Shown: positions 1 through 8,532, counted from the stretch's first letter. The stretch: 64,000 nucleotides of DNA from an uncultured Flavobacteriaceae bacterium (GCA_947494695.1 CANLWB010000012.1:124001-188000), one strand, 5' to 3'. Program-made: numbers and translations. Notes: generated by a model from the sequence alone, not told the origin.

Positions 1-467
1 ATTTAATTCAAGTTGGTATTCGTTCTATGGATGCTATTGAAAAATCTGTAATGGATTTAGATAAAACGTATTTTGCTCATGAAATGGTAATAGATGACAC
101 TTGGATGGATTCGGCCATTGAACAAATGACCGAGAATGTATTTATAACGTTTGATTTAGATGCGTTTGATCCCTCGATATTACCTAGTACCGGCACACCA
201 GAGCCGGGAGGACTATTTTGGTATGAAACTTTGGATTTTTTAAAACAGGTGTTTAAAGAAAAAAATGTTGTTGGTTTTGATATTGTCGAATTATGTCCTC
301 ATGTAAATGAAAAGTCTTCAGACTTTCTAGCAGCTAAATTATACTATAAGATGCTGAGTTATAAATTTCAAAATGAAGAACTAGAAGCTAGTTATGGGGA
401 TACCTTCGAAGAATCAAATCGTTTAAACCACAACAATTTAAAATTTAAGGAAGAAGATGAATACTAA
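1..467 (+). CDS. speB: Agmatinase/arginase-family ureohydrolase, 5' end outside window
   Basis: This is the C-terminal part of a ureohydrolase; the reading frame is open from the first complete codon (position 3), so the gene starts before the window. The visible part contains the binuclear manganese motif FDLDAFDPS (the D-x-D-x-x-D ligands), then the loop TPEPGG and the family ending DIVELCP. Agmatinases hydrolyse agmatine to putrescine and urea in the cytoplasm. Arginase or another guanidino substrate cannot be excluded because the N-terminal specificity residues are missing. The stop overlaps the start of the deoxyhypusine-synthase-like gene by 11 bp, so the two are probably translated together, which favours a polyamine role and agmatine as substrate. 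Confidence 0.85.
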   Translation, partial: LIQVGIRSMDAIEKSVMDLDKTYFAHEMVIDDTWMDSAIEQMTENVFITFDLDAFDPSILPSTGTPEPGGLFWYETLDFLKQVFKEKNVVGFDIVELCPHVNEKSSDFLAAKLYYKMLSYKFQNEELEASYGDTFEESNRLNHNNLKFKEEDEY

Positions 468-1431
468 AGGTGCTGTTTCAAATTTTATAGAAAAATATTA
501 TTTGCATTTCAATGCAGCCACGGTGGTTGATGCTGCAAAAGCCTATGAAACACAGTTAAACAATGGTTCAAAAATGTTGGTGTCTTTAGCAGGTGCTATG
601 AGCACTGCAGAATTGGGGAAAATTTTTGCAGAAATGATACGTCAGGATAAAGTACATATTATTTCCTGTACAGGTGCAAACCTAGAGGAAGACATTATGA
701 ATTTAGTAGCGCATTCTCATTATAAGCGCATACCTGATTATCGTGATTTAACCCCGGAAGATGAATGGGATTTATTAGAGAGAGGTTTGAATCGTGTTAC
801 AGACACTTGCATTCCGGAAGAAGAGGCTTTTAGGCGATTACAAGTACATATTTATGCGCTCTGGAAAGAAGCTAACGATAAAGGAGAACGCTACTTACCA
901 CATGAGTTTATGTATAAACTTTTATTATCTGGAGTTTTGGAAGCATATTATGAGATAGACTTAAAAGATTCCTGGATGTACGCAGCAGCAGAAAAGAACC
1001 TGCCAATAGTATGCCCTGGCTGGGAAGATAGTACTATAGGAAACATTTTCGCCAGTTATGTGCTCAAAGGAGACCTTAAAGCAAGTACTGTGAAATCTGG
1101 AATAGAGTATATGACATTTTTAGCAGATTGGTACACAAACAATTCGGATAACGGTATTGGTTTCTTTCAAATTGGCGGTGGTATTGCTGGCGATTTTCCC
1201 ATTTGTGTAGTGCCCATGCTGTATCAGGATATGGAACGAACAGATATACCATTTTGGAGTTATTTTTGTCAAATTTCAGATTCTACTACCAGCTACGGTT
1301 CTTATTCAGGAGCTGTTCCGAATGAAAAGATTACCTGGGGAAAGCTGGATATAGATACACCCAAATTTATTATTGAGAGTGATGCCACCATTGTTGCTCC
1401 ATTAATTTTTGCCTATTTGTTAGACATGTAA
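457..1431 (+). CDS. Deoxyhypusine synthase-like protein (bacterial, polyamine aminobutyl transfer)
   Basis: This 324-residue protein belongs to the deoxyhypusine synthase family. The C-terminal segment TWGKL (Lys296) matches the eukaryotic active-site lysine that forms the enzyme-substrate imine, and the NAD-site stretches around SLAGAMSTAE and SCTGANLEEDI are recognisable. Bacteria lack eIF5A, so family members here probably move the aminobutyl group of spermidine or a related amine onto a small amine; homospermidine synthesis is one known activity in bacteria. The 11-bp overlap with the upstream ureohydrolase gene supports a polyamine pathway, in which putrescine made next door would be the acceptor. 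Family assignment is firm; the exact product is inferred. Confidence 0.85.
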   Translation: MNTKGAVSNFIEKYYLHFNAATVVDAAKAYETQLNNGSKMLVSLAGAMSTAELGKIFAEMIRQDKVHIISCTGANLEEDIMNLVAHSHYKRIPDYRDLTPEDEWDLLERGLNRVTDTCIPEEEAFRRLQVHIYALWKEANDKGERYLPHEFMYKLLLSGVLEAYYEIDLKDSWMYAAAEKNLPIVCPGWEDSTIGNIFASYVLKGDLKASTVKSGIEYMTFLADWYTNNSDNGIGFFQIGGGIAGDFPICVVPMLYQDMERTDIPFWSYFCQISDSTTSYGSYSGAVPNEKITWGKLDIDTPKFIIESDATIVAPLIFAYLLDM

Positions 1432-1443
1432 ATACAGAAAGAA

Positions 1444-1716
1444 ATGATACGCAAAATTGTAGATTACCAAAAACTAAATGAGGAACTTTTAAATCTGCTT
1501 GTAGAAAAATTTCCTGACGGATATTCGGATAAAGATATCATCGCATTTCGAAACGCACAAAATGAGTTTATTGAAGCAGTTGAAATAAGAACAAATGATA
1601 CAATTTATCTCGTAAAAGTAGGAAAGCGTTTAGTGCAAGCTATGGAAGACTTTGATTCTGATGATGACAACGATAGTAATGATATTAATGATGACTTAGA
1701 TACAAGTTCCATATAA
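1444..1716 (+). CDS. Small acidic-tailed hypothetical protein
   Basis: This is a 90-residue protein that I do not recognise. Residues 1-70 look like a small alpha/beta domain. The last 20 residues are almost entirely Asp, Asn and Ser (DSDDDNDSNDIND), a low-complexity acidic tail. It begins 12 bp after the deoxyhypusine-synthase-like gene and ends 1 bp before the Nudix start, so it is part of the same transcript and its ORF is probably real. No catalytic motif, signal peptide or membrane segment is visible. No function is proposed. Confidence 0.65.
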   Translation: MIRKIVDYQKLNEELLNLLVEKFPDGYSDKDIIAFRNAQNEFIEAVEIRTNDTIYLVKVGKRLVQAMEDFDSDDDNDSNDINDDLDTSSI

Positions 1717-1717
1717 A

Positions 1718-2158
1718 ATGAAGACTAAAGTATCAAAGAATAAGATTTTGAAAAGAATTGATAAATCCAGATTGCTAGCCTTTAACAATGATAAACTATT
1801 AGTTCTTGAAAAGGTTGGTCATAAAAGGAAGTACTCACTTGCCGGAGGCATCAGGAAAAAGAAAGAAACCGATTATGAATCTCTATTAAGAGAAACTTAT
1901 GAAGAGATAGGAGTACAACTAGATAATGAAGATTTAGTTTATTTTATTTCCAGAAAAAGTACAACCAGGGATCATGAGGAAGTAAACAAGCATTACTTTA
2001 TTACCACCTTGAAGATAGATGACATAAAAATTTTGGAAGACCACAAATTTAAAACAGCATCATGGACACATTGGTATGATGCACTAGACTATTTGGACAA
2101 AGATGACCGTTTTGCTGTAGAGTTGTATTTCGGGCAGTTTAATAAAAACATTACTTAA
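1718..2158 (+). CDS. Nudix hydrolase
   Basis: The 146-residue protein carries a full Nudix box (G-x5-E-x7-R-E-x2-E-E-x-G) running from the second Gly of AGGIRKKKE to RETYEEIGV. This is the Mg-binding helix that hydrolyses nucleoside diphosphates linked to another moiety. The length fits a single-domain housecleaning or NTP-type Nudix enzyme, with no extra domain to indicate substrate. It starts 2 bp after the preceding stop, so it is co-transcribed with the small acidic protein. Fold and chemistry class are clear; the substrate cannot be read from sequence. Confidence 0.85.
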   Translation: MKTKVSKNKILKRIDKSRLLAFNNDKLLVLEKVGHKRKYSLAGGIRKKKETDYESLLRETYEEIGVQLDNEDLVYFISRKSTTRDHEEVNKHYFITTLKIDDIKILEDHKFKTASWTHWYDALDYLDKDDRFAVELYFGQFNKNIT

Positions 2159-2170
2159 ATTTTAATTAAA

Positions 2171-2584
2171 ATGAAATCACAATTTCACTTAGCACTTCCC
2201 TGTGAAGATTTAAATGAAACAAAGAAGTTTTATACGGAAATTTTAGGTATGACTTTAGGAAGACAGACAGACAAGTGGGTAGATGTAAACTTACATAACC
2301 ATCAGCTTACGTTTACAGAATCTGGTTCTTTTGATTTTAAGTTTAAAAACTACAAGTTAGATGATAACATTTTACCTTCTTTTCACTTTGGAGTAATCGT
2401 TAGTATTGAAACATGGGGCATGTTGTATAAAAAGCTATTGGAATCCAATCAAGAAGTAACCACAGAGGCCACTTTTATGGAAAATAAAGTTGGAGAGCAT
2501 CTTTCTTTTTTTATTACAGACCCCAACGGCTACATGATCGAATTTAAGAGCTTTAAAAACAAAAAAGAAATTTTTGAGTCCTAA
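2171..2584 (+). CDS. VOC-family (glyoxalase/dioxygenase fold) protein
   Basis: This 137-residue protein has the vicinal-oxygen-chelate layout: two beta-alpha-beta-beta-beta halves with metal-ligand candidates His6 (FHLALPCEDL), His72 (SFHFGV) and Glu124 (GYMIEFKSF). The pattern F(Y)xxILGM after the first helix is typical of glyoxalase and extradiol-dioxygenase-like members. VOC proteins bind one divalent metal and act on diverse substrates, so the reaction is not predictable. It sits 12 bp after the Nudix gene and 2 bp before the RMD1 gene. Confidence 0.75.
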   Translation: MKSQFHLALPCEDLNETKKFYTEILGMTLGRQTDKWVDVNLHNHQLTFTESGSFDFKFKNYKLDDNILPSFHFGVIVSIETWGMLYKKLLESNQEVTTEATFMENKVGEHLSFFITDPNGYMIEFKSFKNKKEIFES

Positions 2585-2586
2585 CC

Positions 2587-3378
2587 ATGTGTTCAAACAA
2601 AATCATTACTATCGCTTTTAAAGTATCAGAAAGCATTAGCATTAATTATTTGAAAACGGTCTTTGATCAGGATCCATTGTTTTCAGATAATGATGAATTA
2701 TTTTATGGGTTAGGAGAAGAAAAATATTTTTACGCTTTTAAATACGGGATTATTTGCTTTTATAATTTTTCAACGGTTGAAATTGATAAATTAAAACGTA
2801 AAATATCCCCTGCCATGAAAGATGCTGGTATCAAAAGTCCTGTTTCGGAAAGTATAGATGTTTTATGCAATTCTAATGAAACCAACGTTGATTTTGATGT
2901 TATAAGATTACAAGACAGTAATACCGAAACGATCAGACTTATCATGCTCAACCTGTCACAATCGGTTGCATTAAACTTTTATTACAACATTGCAGAACAA
3001 ATTTTGGAAGATACAAGAAGACATACCACTGTTCTTGAAGAGAATGGGAGGTTGAATATAAATGGTAAAAAGCTAAAGCGATACATTGGAAAAGTTTTAA
3101 ACGTAAAAAATAAAATTTCAGAGAATTTATACATTTTTGAGTCTCATGATATTGCCAGTGACGATAAGAACTTAAATAAATTTAATTTGGAGCTAAAGAA
3201 AAAATTTGATCTTATAGATCGGCACCATATTATTCATCATCAGGTAGACATTGTAAAAGAGAACCTTGAGCTCTTCAAGGATATCATGTTCCATAAAGAA
3301 AGTAGCAAATTGGAATTAATCATCATCATTTTAATTGTTATAGAAGTGATTGATCTGTTCATTTTAAAACTTAGCTAG
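2587..3378 (+). CDS. RMD1/DUF155-family membrane-anchored protein
   Basis: This 263-residue protein resembles the RMD1/YagE (DUF155) family. The N-terminal half has the mixed beta-alpha domain with FKYGIICFYNFS, the central part has a conserved acidic helix, and the C-terminus ends in a single hydrophobic helix (about residues 243-262) that would anchor it in the membrane. Eukaryotic members act in mitochondria and meiosis; the bacterial role is unknown. It is preceded by the VOC gene (2-bp gap) and followed by the RimB-RimK fusion. Confidence 0.65.
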   Translation: MCSNKIITIAFKVSESISINYLKTVFDQDPLFSDNDELFYGLGEEKYFYAFKYGIICFYNFSTVEIDKLKRKISPAMKDAGIKSPVSESIDVLCNSNETNVDFDVIRLQDSNTETIRLIMLNLSQSVALNFYYNIAEQILEDTRRHTTVLEENGRLNINGKKLKRYIGKVLNVKNKISENLYIFESHDIASDDKNLNKFNLELKKKFDLIDRHHIIHHQVDIVKENLELFKDIMFHKESSKLELIIIILIVIEVIDLFILKLS

Positions 3379-3420
3379 GTCAAAAATCATCAATAATCAA
3401 AACATAAATAATTGAACTCA

Positions 3421-4788
3421 ATGAACTATAAAGTAGTTGGCAGCGAGGAGTGGTGCGTTTTTAGGGAATTTGGAATTCCTGCTATAAAAGCACGCATAGA
3501 CTCCGGAGCCAAAACATCATCAATACAAGCCAATAATATAAAACCTTTCCAGAAGAGAGGAGAGGGGTGGGTAAAGTTTGAAGTCAACCCACTTCAGGAA
3601 AATAGAAGTATTGTTATCAAATGCGAAGCTAAAATCATAGCAAAAAGAACAGTAAAAAGTTCTCTTGGTATTTCAGAGGAACGTTTTGTTATAACAACCG
3701 CTTTAACCTTGGGAGAAGATACTTTTGATATCGAATTAACATTGGCTAATAGAGATTCTATGGAGTTTAGAATGTTATTGGGAAGAGAGGCTTTAGCGGG
3801 ACGGTATGTTGTTGATGCTGCATCCTCTAGTTTACAAATAAATTTCACGAAGGAAGAAATAGATGAAAAATACCTCTCTTTTATTCCCAAAAAAACAGGT
3901 CTGAAAATTGCCTTATTGGCAAGTAACCCTGAGTTGTTCAGTAATAAGCGCATAATAGAAGCAGGTAAAGCCAGAGGACATGAGATGGTCTTTTTAAATG
4001 CACAACAAGCCTATATGAAGTTTGATGCAACCGAACCCCAGATTCGTTACCGGGGAGGGAATGTTATTGATGCCTTTGATGCGATCATTCCGCGTATAAA
4101 ACCATCAATGACTTTTTATGCTTGTGCCCTGATTCGGCAATTTGATGCTATGGGTGTTTATTGTTTAAATTCGGCAGAAGCCATAACACAGTCCAGAGAT
4201 AAACTTTTAGCCACTCAATTGTTCGCTAAAAATGATATTCACATACCTACTACTGGTTTTGCAAATTCACCGTTGGACACTAAAGATTTAATCAAGATGG
4301 TAAACGGAGCACCGCTAATCATCAAGCTGTTAGAAAGTACGCAAGGAAAAGGCGTTGTTTTAGCTGAAACCAATAAGGCAGCAGAAAGTGTTATTAATGC
4401 ATTTAAGAGCGTTAAAACTAACATACTGGTACAGGAATTTATAAAAGAAGCTAACGGTCAGGACATAAGGTGTTTTGTTGTAAACGGTAAAGTGGTGGCT
4501 TCAATGCAACGTCAGGCTGCAAAAGGAGAGTTTAGAGCTAATATCCATCAAGGGGGATTGGCGTCCAAAATAAAAATCACCTCTGAAGAAAGAAAGCTAG
4601 CTATTAAAGCTGCAAAAATATTAAACTTACCAGTAGCAGGTGTAGATATTATTCGCTCTAATAAAGGACCTCTGTTGCTTGAAGTTAATTCTTCACCGGG
4701 TCTAGAAGGCATTGAAAATGCTACAGGAATGGATATAGCCAACATTATGATTGAGGCTATTGAAAAGAAGCTAAAGTTTAAAAGATAA
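3421..4788 (+). CDS. rimK: RimB-RimK fusion: retropepsin-like protease plus ATP-grasp glutamate ligase
   Basis: The protein has two domains. Residues 1 to about 150 form an ATP-dependent zinc protease/RimB-like domain of retropepsin fold, with the aspartic motif DSGA at residues 27-30 and the partner motif LLGREAL near residue 122. Residues from about 160 onward form a RimK-type ATP-grasp ligase: [11 protein letters not shown] opens the pre-ATP-grasp domain, [13 protein letters not shown] is the ATP-binding loop, and [11 protein letters not shown] holds the C-terminal metal ligands. RimK adds glutamates to the ribosomal protein S6 C-terminus and RimB proteins are linked to trimming or regulating that tail. 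I chose the ATG at 3421; an in-frame TTG lies three codons upstream at 3412. Whether S6 is the substrate here depends on the S6 tail, which is outside the window. Confidence 0.85.
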   Translation: MNYKVVGSEEWCVFREFGIPAIKARIDSGAKTSSIQANNIKPFQKRGEGWVKFEVNPLQENRSIVIKCEAKIIAKRTVKSSLGISEERFVITTALTLGEDTFDIELTLANRDSMEFRMLLGREALAGRYVVDAASSSLQINFTKEEIDEKYLSFIPKKTGLKIALLASNPELFSNKRIIEAGKARGHEMVFLNAQQAYMKFDATEPQIRYRGGNVIDAFDAIIPRIKPSMTFYACALIRQFDAMGVYCLNSAEAITQSRDKLLATQLFAKNDIHIPTTGFANSPLDTKDLIKMVNGAPLIIKLLESTQGKGVVLAETNKAAESVINAFKSVKTNILVQEFIKEANGQDIRCFVVNGKVVASMQRQAAKGEFRANIHQGGLASKIKITSEERKLAIKAAKILNLPVAGVDIIRSNKGPLLLEVNSSPGLEGIENATGMDIANIMIEAIEKKLKFKR

Positions 4789-4836
4789 ATACTTTGAAGC
4801 TATACAAACTTCATGTTTATAATATATTAGAATAAA

Positions 4837-5088
4837 ATGAAACCGTGGGAGTTAGAAAAAGACATAGAGTATGTCAACCTAAAGACTGAAAAGGTCTGGT
4901 TGCAGCAGCACATTAAGGAAACTAATCAAAAAGTAATATTCATTGGCTTGGTTTCAAATAATAACATTAGCCAAAACACAGAAACCGTAGTTGTTTTTAG
5001 GCAAAAAAACAAAAGGCCTAAGTGCAATAAATGTAGAATTGTTGTTGTAAAAAAAATGAATTTAAAAGCATCACGATTTACTGATTAA
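4837..5088 (+). CDS. Small hypothetical protein
   Basis: An 83-residue basic protein that I do not recognise. It has a CNKC pair near residues 64-67 that could bind metal or form a disulfide, and a hydrophobic strand (KVIFIGLVS). There is no signal peptide. It follows the RimB-RimK gene by 48 bp on the same strand, and its stop overlaps the stop of the convergent sterol-desaturase-type gene by 4 bp. It is probably real because it fits neatly between neighbours, but composition alone does not prove it. Confidence 0.45.
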   Translation: MKPWELEKDIEYVNLKTEKVWLQQHIKETNQKVIFIGLVSNNNISQNTETVVVFRQKNKRPKCNKCRIVVVKKMNLKASRFTD

Positions 5089-5882
5089 TTCTTTTGTTTT
5101 TTTACTTGCTCTCGTTCCCATATGGTTGGGCTTCCAAATAGTATCTTCCAAATCATAGTAGGGCGTTTACATATATCCTTAAATAAATCGCCCCAAGCAT
5201 GGAATACCAAGTATATTGGATTAAACGAATTTACAGGTTTGGTTATGCCGTAAATGGGCTGCTCATTTTCTTCTTTAAAGGTACCAAAAATACGATCCCA
5301 AATTATTAGTGTGGAACCATAGTTTTTATCAATATAATTGGCATTTACAGAATGGTGTACACGATGATGGGATGGTGTAACAAAAATATATTCTATGGGC
5401 TTTGGTAATTTATGTATCAGTTCAGTATGTATCCAGAATTGATATAATATTTCGAGTTGATGAATGATAATAAAAACTGTTGGGTCAAAACTTAGCATAA
5501 ATACAGGAATAAAAAATACAAGCTTTAAATTTTGCACCCAAGACAACCTAAATGAAGTGGACAGGTTAAAATAGGTTGAACTATGATGTACAATATGCGT
5601 AGACCACCAAAATCGTTGTTCATGCGATATTTTATGAGACCAATATCTAACAAAATCTAGCGAAATAAAGCATAGCAAATATGACCACCACGTGTGAGGA
5701 ATGTTCCATGGGGTAAGATTATAACAAACTACAACAACATAAAAAATACCAGCTTTTGTAAACGCGTTAACAAATAAATTGCCAAAACCTATTGCAGAAG
5801 AGGCCAAAAAATCTTTTCCACGATATAGTTTCTTATGTCGTTTAATTGAAAGATAATACTCAAGTGCTACTAGAGCAAACAT
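5085..5882 (-). CDS. Sterol desaturase/fatty acid hydroxylase-family membrane enzyme
   Basis: This 265-residue protein has four or more membrane segments and the histidine clusters of the fatty acid hydroxylase superfamily: HKISH near residue 94, HIVHHSS near residue 108 and HHRVHH near residue 170. These bind the di-iron centre that hydroxylates or desaturates lipids using oxygen. The substrate could be a carotenoid, hopanoid, fatty acid or ornithine lipid. The ATG at 5882 may not be the true start: the frame stays open upstream for about 33 codons with protein-like sequence (ending DFNTIIWIAAPI) but reaches a stop without any ATG, GTG or TTG. Either a rare start codon is used or there is an upstream frameshift. 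Confidence 0.8.
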   Translation of the reverse strand: MFALVALEYYLSIKRHKKLYRGKDFLASSAIGFGNLFVNAFTKAGIFYVVVVCYNLTPWNIPHTWWSYLLCFISLDFVRYWSHKISHEQRFWWSTHIVHHSSTYFNLSTSFRLSWVQNLKLVFFIPVFMLSFDPTVFIIIHQLEILYQFWIHTELIHKLPKPIEYIFVTPSHHRVHHSVNANYIDKNYGSTLIIWDRIFGTFKEENEQPIYGITKPVNSFNPIYLVFHAWGDLFKDICKRPTMIWKILFGSPTIWEREQVKKQKN

Positions 5883-6072
5883 AATAGGGGCCGCAATCCA
5901 AATAATTGTATTAAAATCTAATTGGAGAAGTGTTTCTAAAGATAGTTTTTTATTTTCGATGAAGTATATTGGTTTTAATATGGAAACTTAGTTTGGTCGA
6001 ATAAAATGGCTAGGTGAAATGCATTTTTTGATAAAGCGTATTTATGTGTTATTCTCTTCATATAGCATAGAA

Positions 6073-6939
6073 TCACAAGTATTTTAATAAATGGGAGCTT
6101 CCAGATTTTTTTAACTTATTCAGAGATATCTCTTTAACTTGTCTAACACGTTCTTTGGTAATCCCTAGTTTTTCACCTATTTCACTTAAGGACATTGTGG
6201 AAACGCCACAAATACCAAAATGAAGTTTAATTACTTCTGATTCTCGCTCAGAAAGGGTGTTTATAACAGTTTCTAAATCAGTTTTTAATGAATCAATTAA
6301 TAATGATTTGTCTGGTGTGTCAAATTCATCTGTTCTCAACCTATCATGTAAACTTAAATTGGAATCCTCAGACAGTGGTGCATCCATAGAAACAGAATAC
6401 TTGACGTTTTTCATGCAAAGCTCTATTTCTAAGACCGAAACTTCAATAATATCCGATATTTCATCTGCAGATGGAGCTCGGTTGTGCCTTTGTTCAAAAA
6501 AAGCAGTGGCTTCTTTAATTTTATTTATGATACCTATCTTATTTAATGGTAATCTTACCATCCTGGAGTTTTGAGCCAAGGCTTGAATTACACTCTGTCT
6601 TATCCACCATACAGCATAGGAAATAAACTTAAACCCGCGAGTTTCGTCAAATCTTTTAGCAGCTGTGAGAAGACCTAAATTACCTTCATTTATTAGATCG
6701 GATAATGGCAATCCCTGATTTTGATATTGTTTTGCCACTGACACAACAAATCTTAGATTGGCTTTGGTTAATTCATTTAAAGCCTTTTGGTTTCCTTTTC
6801 TTATTAAAGTGGCTAATTCTGCTTCCCGTTCAGCAGTTATTAAACTAAATCTACCAATCTCAACTAGATATTTAGCTATTGATTCATCATTTCTTAAAGT
6901 GATTTGCTTACTTATATAGAGGGATTTCATCTGTGACAT
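6073..6939 (-). CDS. RpoD-like sigma-70 family factor lacking region 1.1
   Basis: A 288-residue sigma factor of the Bacteroidota RpoD type. Region 2 is very well kept (LTKANLRFVVSVAKQYQNQG at residues 57-76, then RGFKFISYAVWWIRQ at 101-114, which melts and reads the -10 element). Region 3 carries RMVRLPLNKIG, and region 4.2 ends in a helix-turn-helix (LSEIGEKLGITKERVRQVK). Region 1.1 is missing, as is usual in this phylum. Sequence drift in regions 1.2, 3 and the C-terminus (KKSGSSHLLKYL) suggests a paralogue rather than the primary sigma. An alternative start is Met4. Its start is 1 bp from the end of the truncated NYN/LOTUS reading frame, so the two appear to share a transcript. Confidence 0.85.
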   Translation of the reverse strand: MSQMKSLYISKQITLRNDESIAKYLVEIGRFSLITAEREAELATLIRKGNQKALNELTKANLRFVVSVAKQYQNQGLPLSDLINEGNLGLLTAAKRFDETRGFKFISYAVWWIRQSVIQALAQNSRMVRLPLNKIGIINKIKEATAFFEQRHNRAPSADEISDIIEVSVLEIELCMKNVKYSVSMDAPLSEDSNLSLHDRLRTDEFDTPDKSLLIDSLKTDLETVINTLSERESEVIKLHFGICGVSTMSLSEIGEKLGITKERVRQVKEISLNKLKKSGSSHLLKYL

Positions 6940-6940
6940 G

Positions 6941-7438
6941 TTATGAGATTACTCTAACATAAATAAGCTTTTGATTGCTTTTTGGAAGTTTTCTTGATTC
7001 TATTTCGAATTTGCTTATCGAGTTGATTAATTGGGTTAATTTTTGAAAACCATAACTTCTTGGATCAAAATCTGGTTGTTTCTTTTGAAGTAAGGTACTA
7101 ACCTCTCCTAAAAAAAACCAACCATCGTCATCTTCTAAATCGGAAATTGTAGCATTAATTAGTTTCACAACTGCCGGCGTAATTTTATCAACTTTAGGTT
7201 TTTGTACTCTAGTTTGAGTTGTATTATTGGTTTCCCGCTCAGTCCCTTTTTTTAATATTTCTAAATAGATAAATTTATCACAGGTAACTATAAATGGGGG
7301 TGGGGGTTTCTTCTCTCCAAGACCATATACAATCATTCCAGCTGCTCTTAGTTTAACAGCAGCCAGTCTTGTAAAACTGTTACCATTGGAAACTAAACAG
7401 AAACCATTTGTATTCTTCCTTGTATTTGGTCTTAGCAA
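6941..7438 (-). pseudogene. Truncated NYN-OST-HTH/LOTUS domain protein
   Basis: The reading frame contains the last third of a NYN (PIN-like) nuclease domain (NGFCLVSNGNSFTRLA, AAGMIVYGLGEKK, CDKFIYLE) and then a LOTUS/OST-HTH RNA-binding domain (WFFLGEVSTLLQKKQPDFDPRSYGF). Intact family members begin with about 80 more residues that supply most catalytic acidic residues, and usually have SSDSDFT where this one reads SNGNSFT. The frame stays open upstream of the TTG at 7436-7438, but that sequence does not look like a NYN domain. I read it as an N-terminally truncated, probably catalytically dead gene; a short form kept only for its LOTUS domain is possible. Confidence 0.55.
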
Positions 7439-7614
7439 TTTATTCTCTCCTTCATTAGTGATTTTTTTGGTAAAAACCTTTTGCTCTTTGATTGCTTTAG
7501 TAGTTTAGTGTTTCTAACTTTACGTTTGTATTACTTTCAATTCTTTCGCCGGGCTAAATATTTATAATAGTATCCTTATCTTATTCTAAATTGTAAATGC
7601 TTGTGGTGTGTCAA

Positions 7615-7809
7615 TTAATTGATGAGTTCAACGTTAACAGCGTTCAAGCCTTTTTGACCGTGTTCGACTTGGAATTGAACTTTGTCATTTTCGTTAATTC
7701 GGTCGATTAATCCGGATTCGTGAACAAAAATATCTTCTCCACTTTCTGTAGATGTGATAAATCCAAATCCTTTATTTCTGTTAAAGAACTTTACTTTTCC
7801 TTCTTTCAT
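7615..7809 (-). CDS. Cold-shock domain protein
   Basis: A 64-residue single CSD protein with both nucleic-acid-binding motifs: RNP1 KGFGFI at residues 13-18 and RNP2 DIFVH at 26-30. Length and sequence match bacterial CspA-type proteins, which act as RNA chaperones by melting secondary structure. It is monocistronic, with an untranslated upstream region on the minus strand (above 7810) that could carry the long leader usual for cold-shock mRNAs; I saw no clear promoter. Gene identity is secure, and which Csp paralogue it is cannot be told. Confidence 0.95.
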   Translation of the reverse strand: MKEGKVKFFNRNKGFGFITSTESGEDIFVHESGLIDRINENDKVQFQVEHGQKGLNAVNVELIN

Positions 7810-8073
7810 AATTTTAAAATTTGATTTGTGTTATTATTATCTATATGAGGTGAAAATTATAGTGATAAGCGTGAATGATAACCTAGATATTGAAACCTCT
7901 TAATAACCGTGTAATATTGGCCAGCAATAAAAATTAAAATAGAAAGGAGTTAAATGGAAGTATAAAAATCTTTGCTAAAGAAATAGTTTCGCTAATTAAT
8001 ACAAAGAACAACATTTAAACTGGAATAATCTAATTCCTCTCAGGATGATTAAAGTATTATTCCAAATTTGTAT

Positions 8074-8295
8074 TTAACGAAAATCAAAAACATACCTAAA
8101 CAGGTTAACAAATGAGACGACAGTTGCAAGAATAAACATTAAAGGTGTAGTAAATATATGAGATAAGAAATGAGGTTCGAATCCTGTCGCTATTATATAA
8201 AGTTGACGTTTAACTAAATACTTTATATTTATTAACAATGAAAATGAAGAACATATTACCAAACTAAAAAAACAGAAACTATTTTTTTGTGTCAT
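8074..8295 (-). CDS. Doubtful small two-helix membrane ORF
   Basis: The frame encodes 73 residues with two hydrophobic stretches (CFFSLVICSSFSLLI and PLMFILATVVSFVNLF), which would make a small membrane protein. Its centre reads ATGFEPH, a string that commonly arises when the complement of a tRNA T-arm is translated by chance. The frame could therefore be a by-product of that fragment and local AT-richness. No neighbour is co-oriented closely enough to support it. Confidence 0.25.
   Translation of the reverse strand: MTQKNSFCFFSLVICSSFSLLINIKYLVKRQLYIIATGFEPHFLSHIFTTPLMFILATVVSFVNLFRYVFDFR
8174..8190 (+). other. tRNA 3'-end (T-arm) like fragment
   Basis: The 17 bases GGTTCGAATCCTGTCGC match the T-loop and 3' T-stem of many bacterial tRNAs. 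The 5' T-stem half does not pair, and no anticodon arm, D-arm or CCA follows, so it is not a tRNA gene. It may be a leftover attachment-site half from an integrative element or a recombined tRNA scrap. It could also be chance coding sequence of the antisense ORF. Confidence 0.35.
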
Positions 8296-8524
8296 ATTTA
8301 CACCTCATACTGCTTAACTCTTTTGAAATACGGAAAGTTACACATTGTATCGGCAAATAAATTAAAAATTAGTTTAAGTAAAAAAACAGCCAAGCTTATT
8401 ATTGGTAAAATTAATAGTTATAAAGAACTCAATAATTATCAATAGAATAAATTTTATGAGCTTTTGTTTCTTTTAAACTGTTTTAATTTTACTTAAAAAT
8501 CTCATATAAGTATATCTAATTCAA

Positions 8525-8532
8525 TATTTTTG
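8525..8532 (+). promoter_or_regulatory. Candidate Bacteroidota -7 element for the cobQ operon
   Basis: TATTTTTG fits the TAnnTTTG -7 consensus of the Bacteroidota primary sigma. It lies 23 bp before the cobQ ATG, which would give a leader of under 20 bases. No good -33 TTG is seen about 19 bp upstream, so this rests on the -7 match and position only. Confidence 0.4.

Noticed and set aside
8165-8200. A functional tRNA gene
   Set aside because: Only the T-loop and one T-stem strand are present; the 5' T-stem half does not pair and no other arms can be folded.
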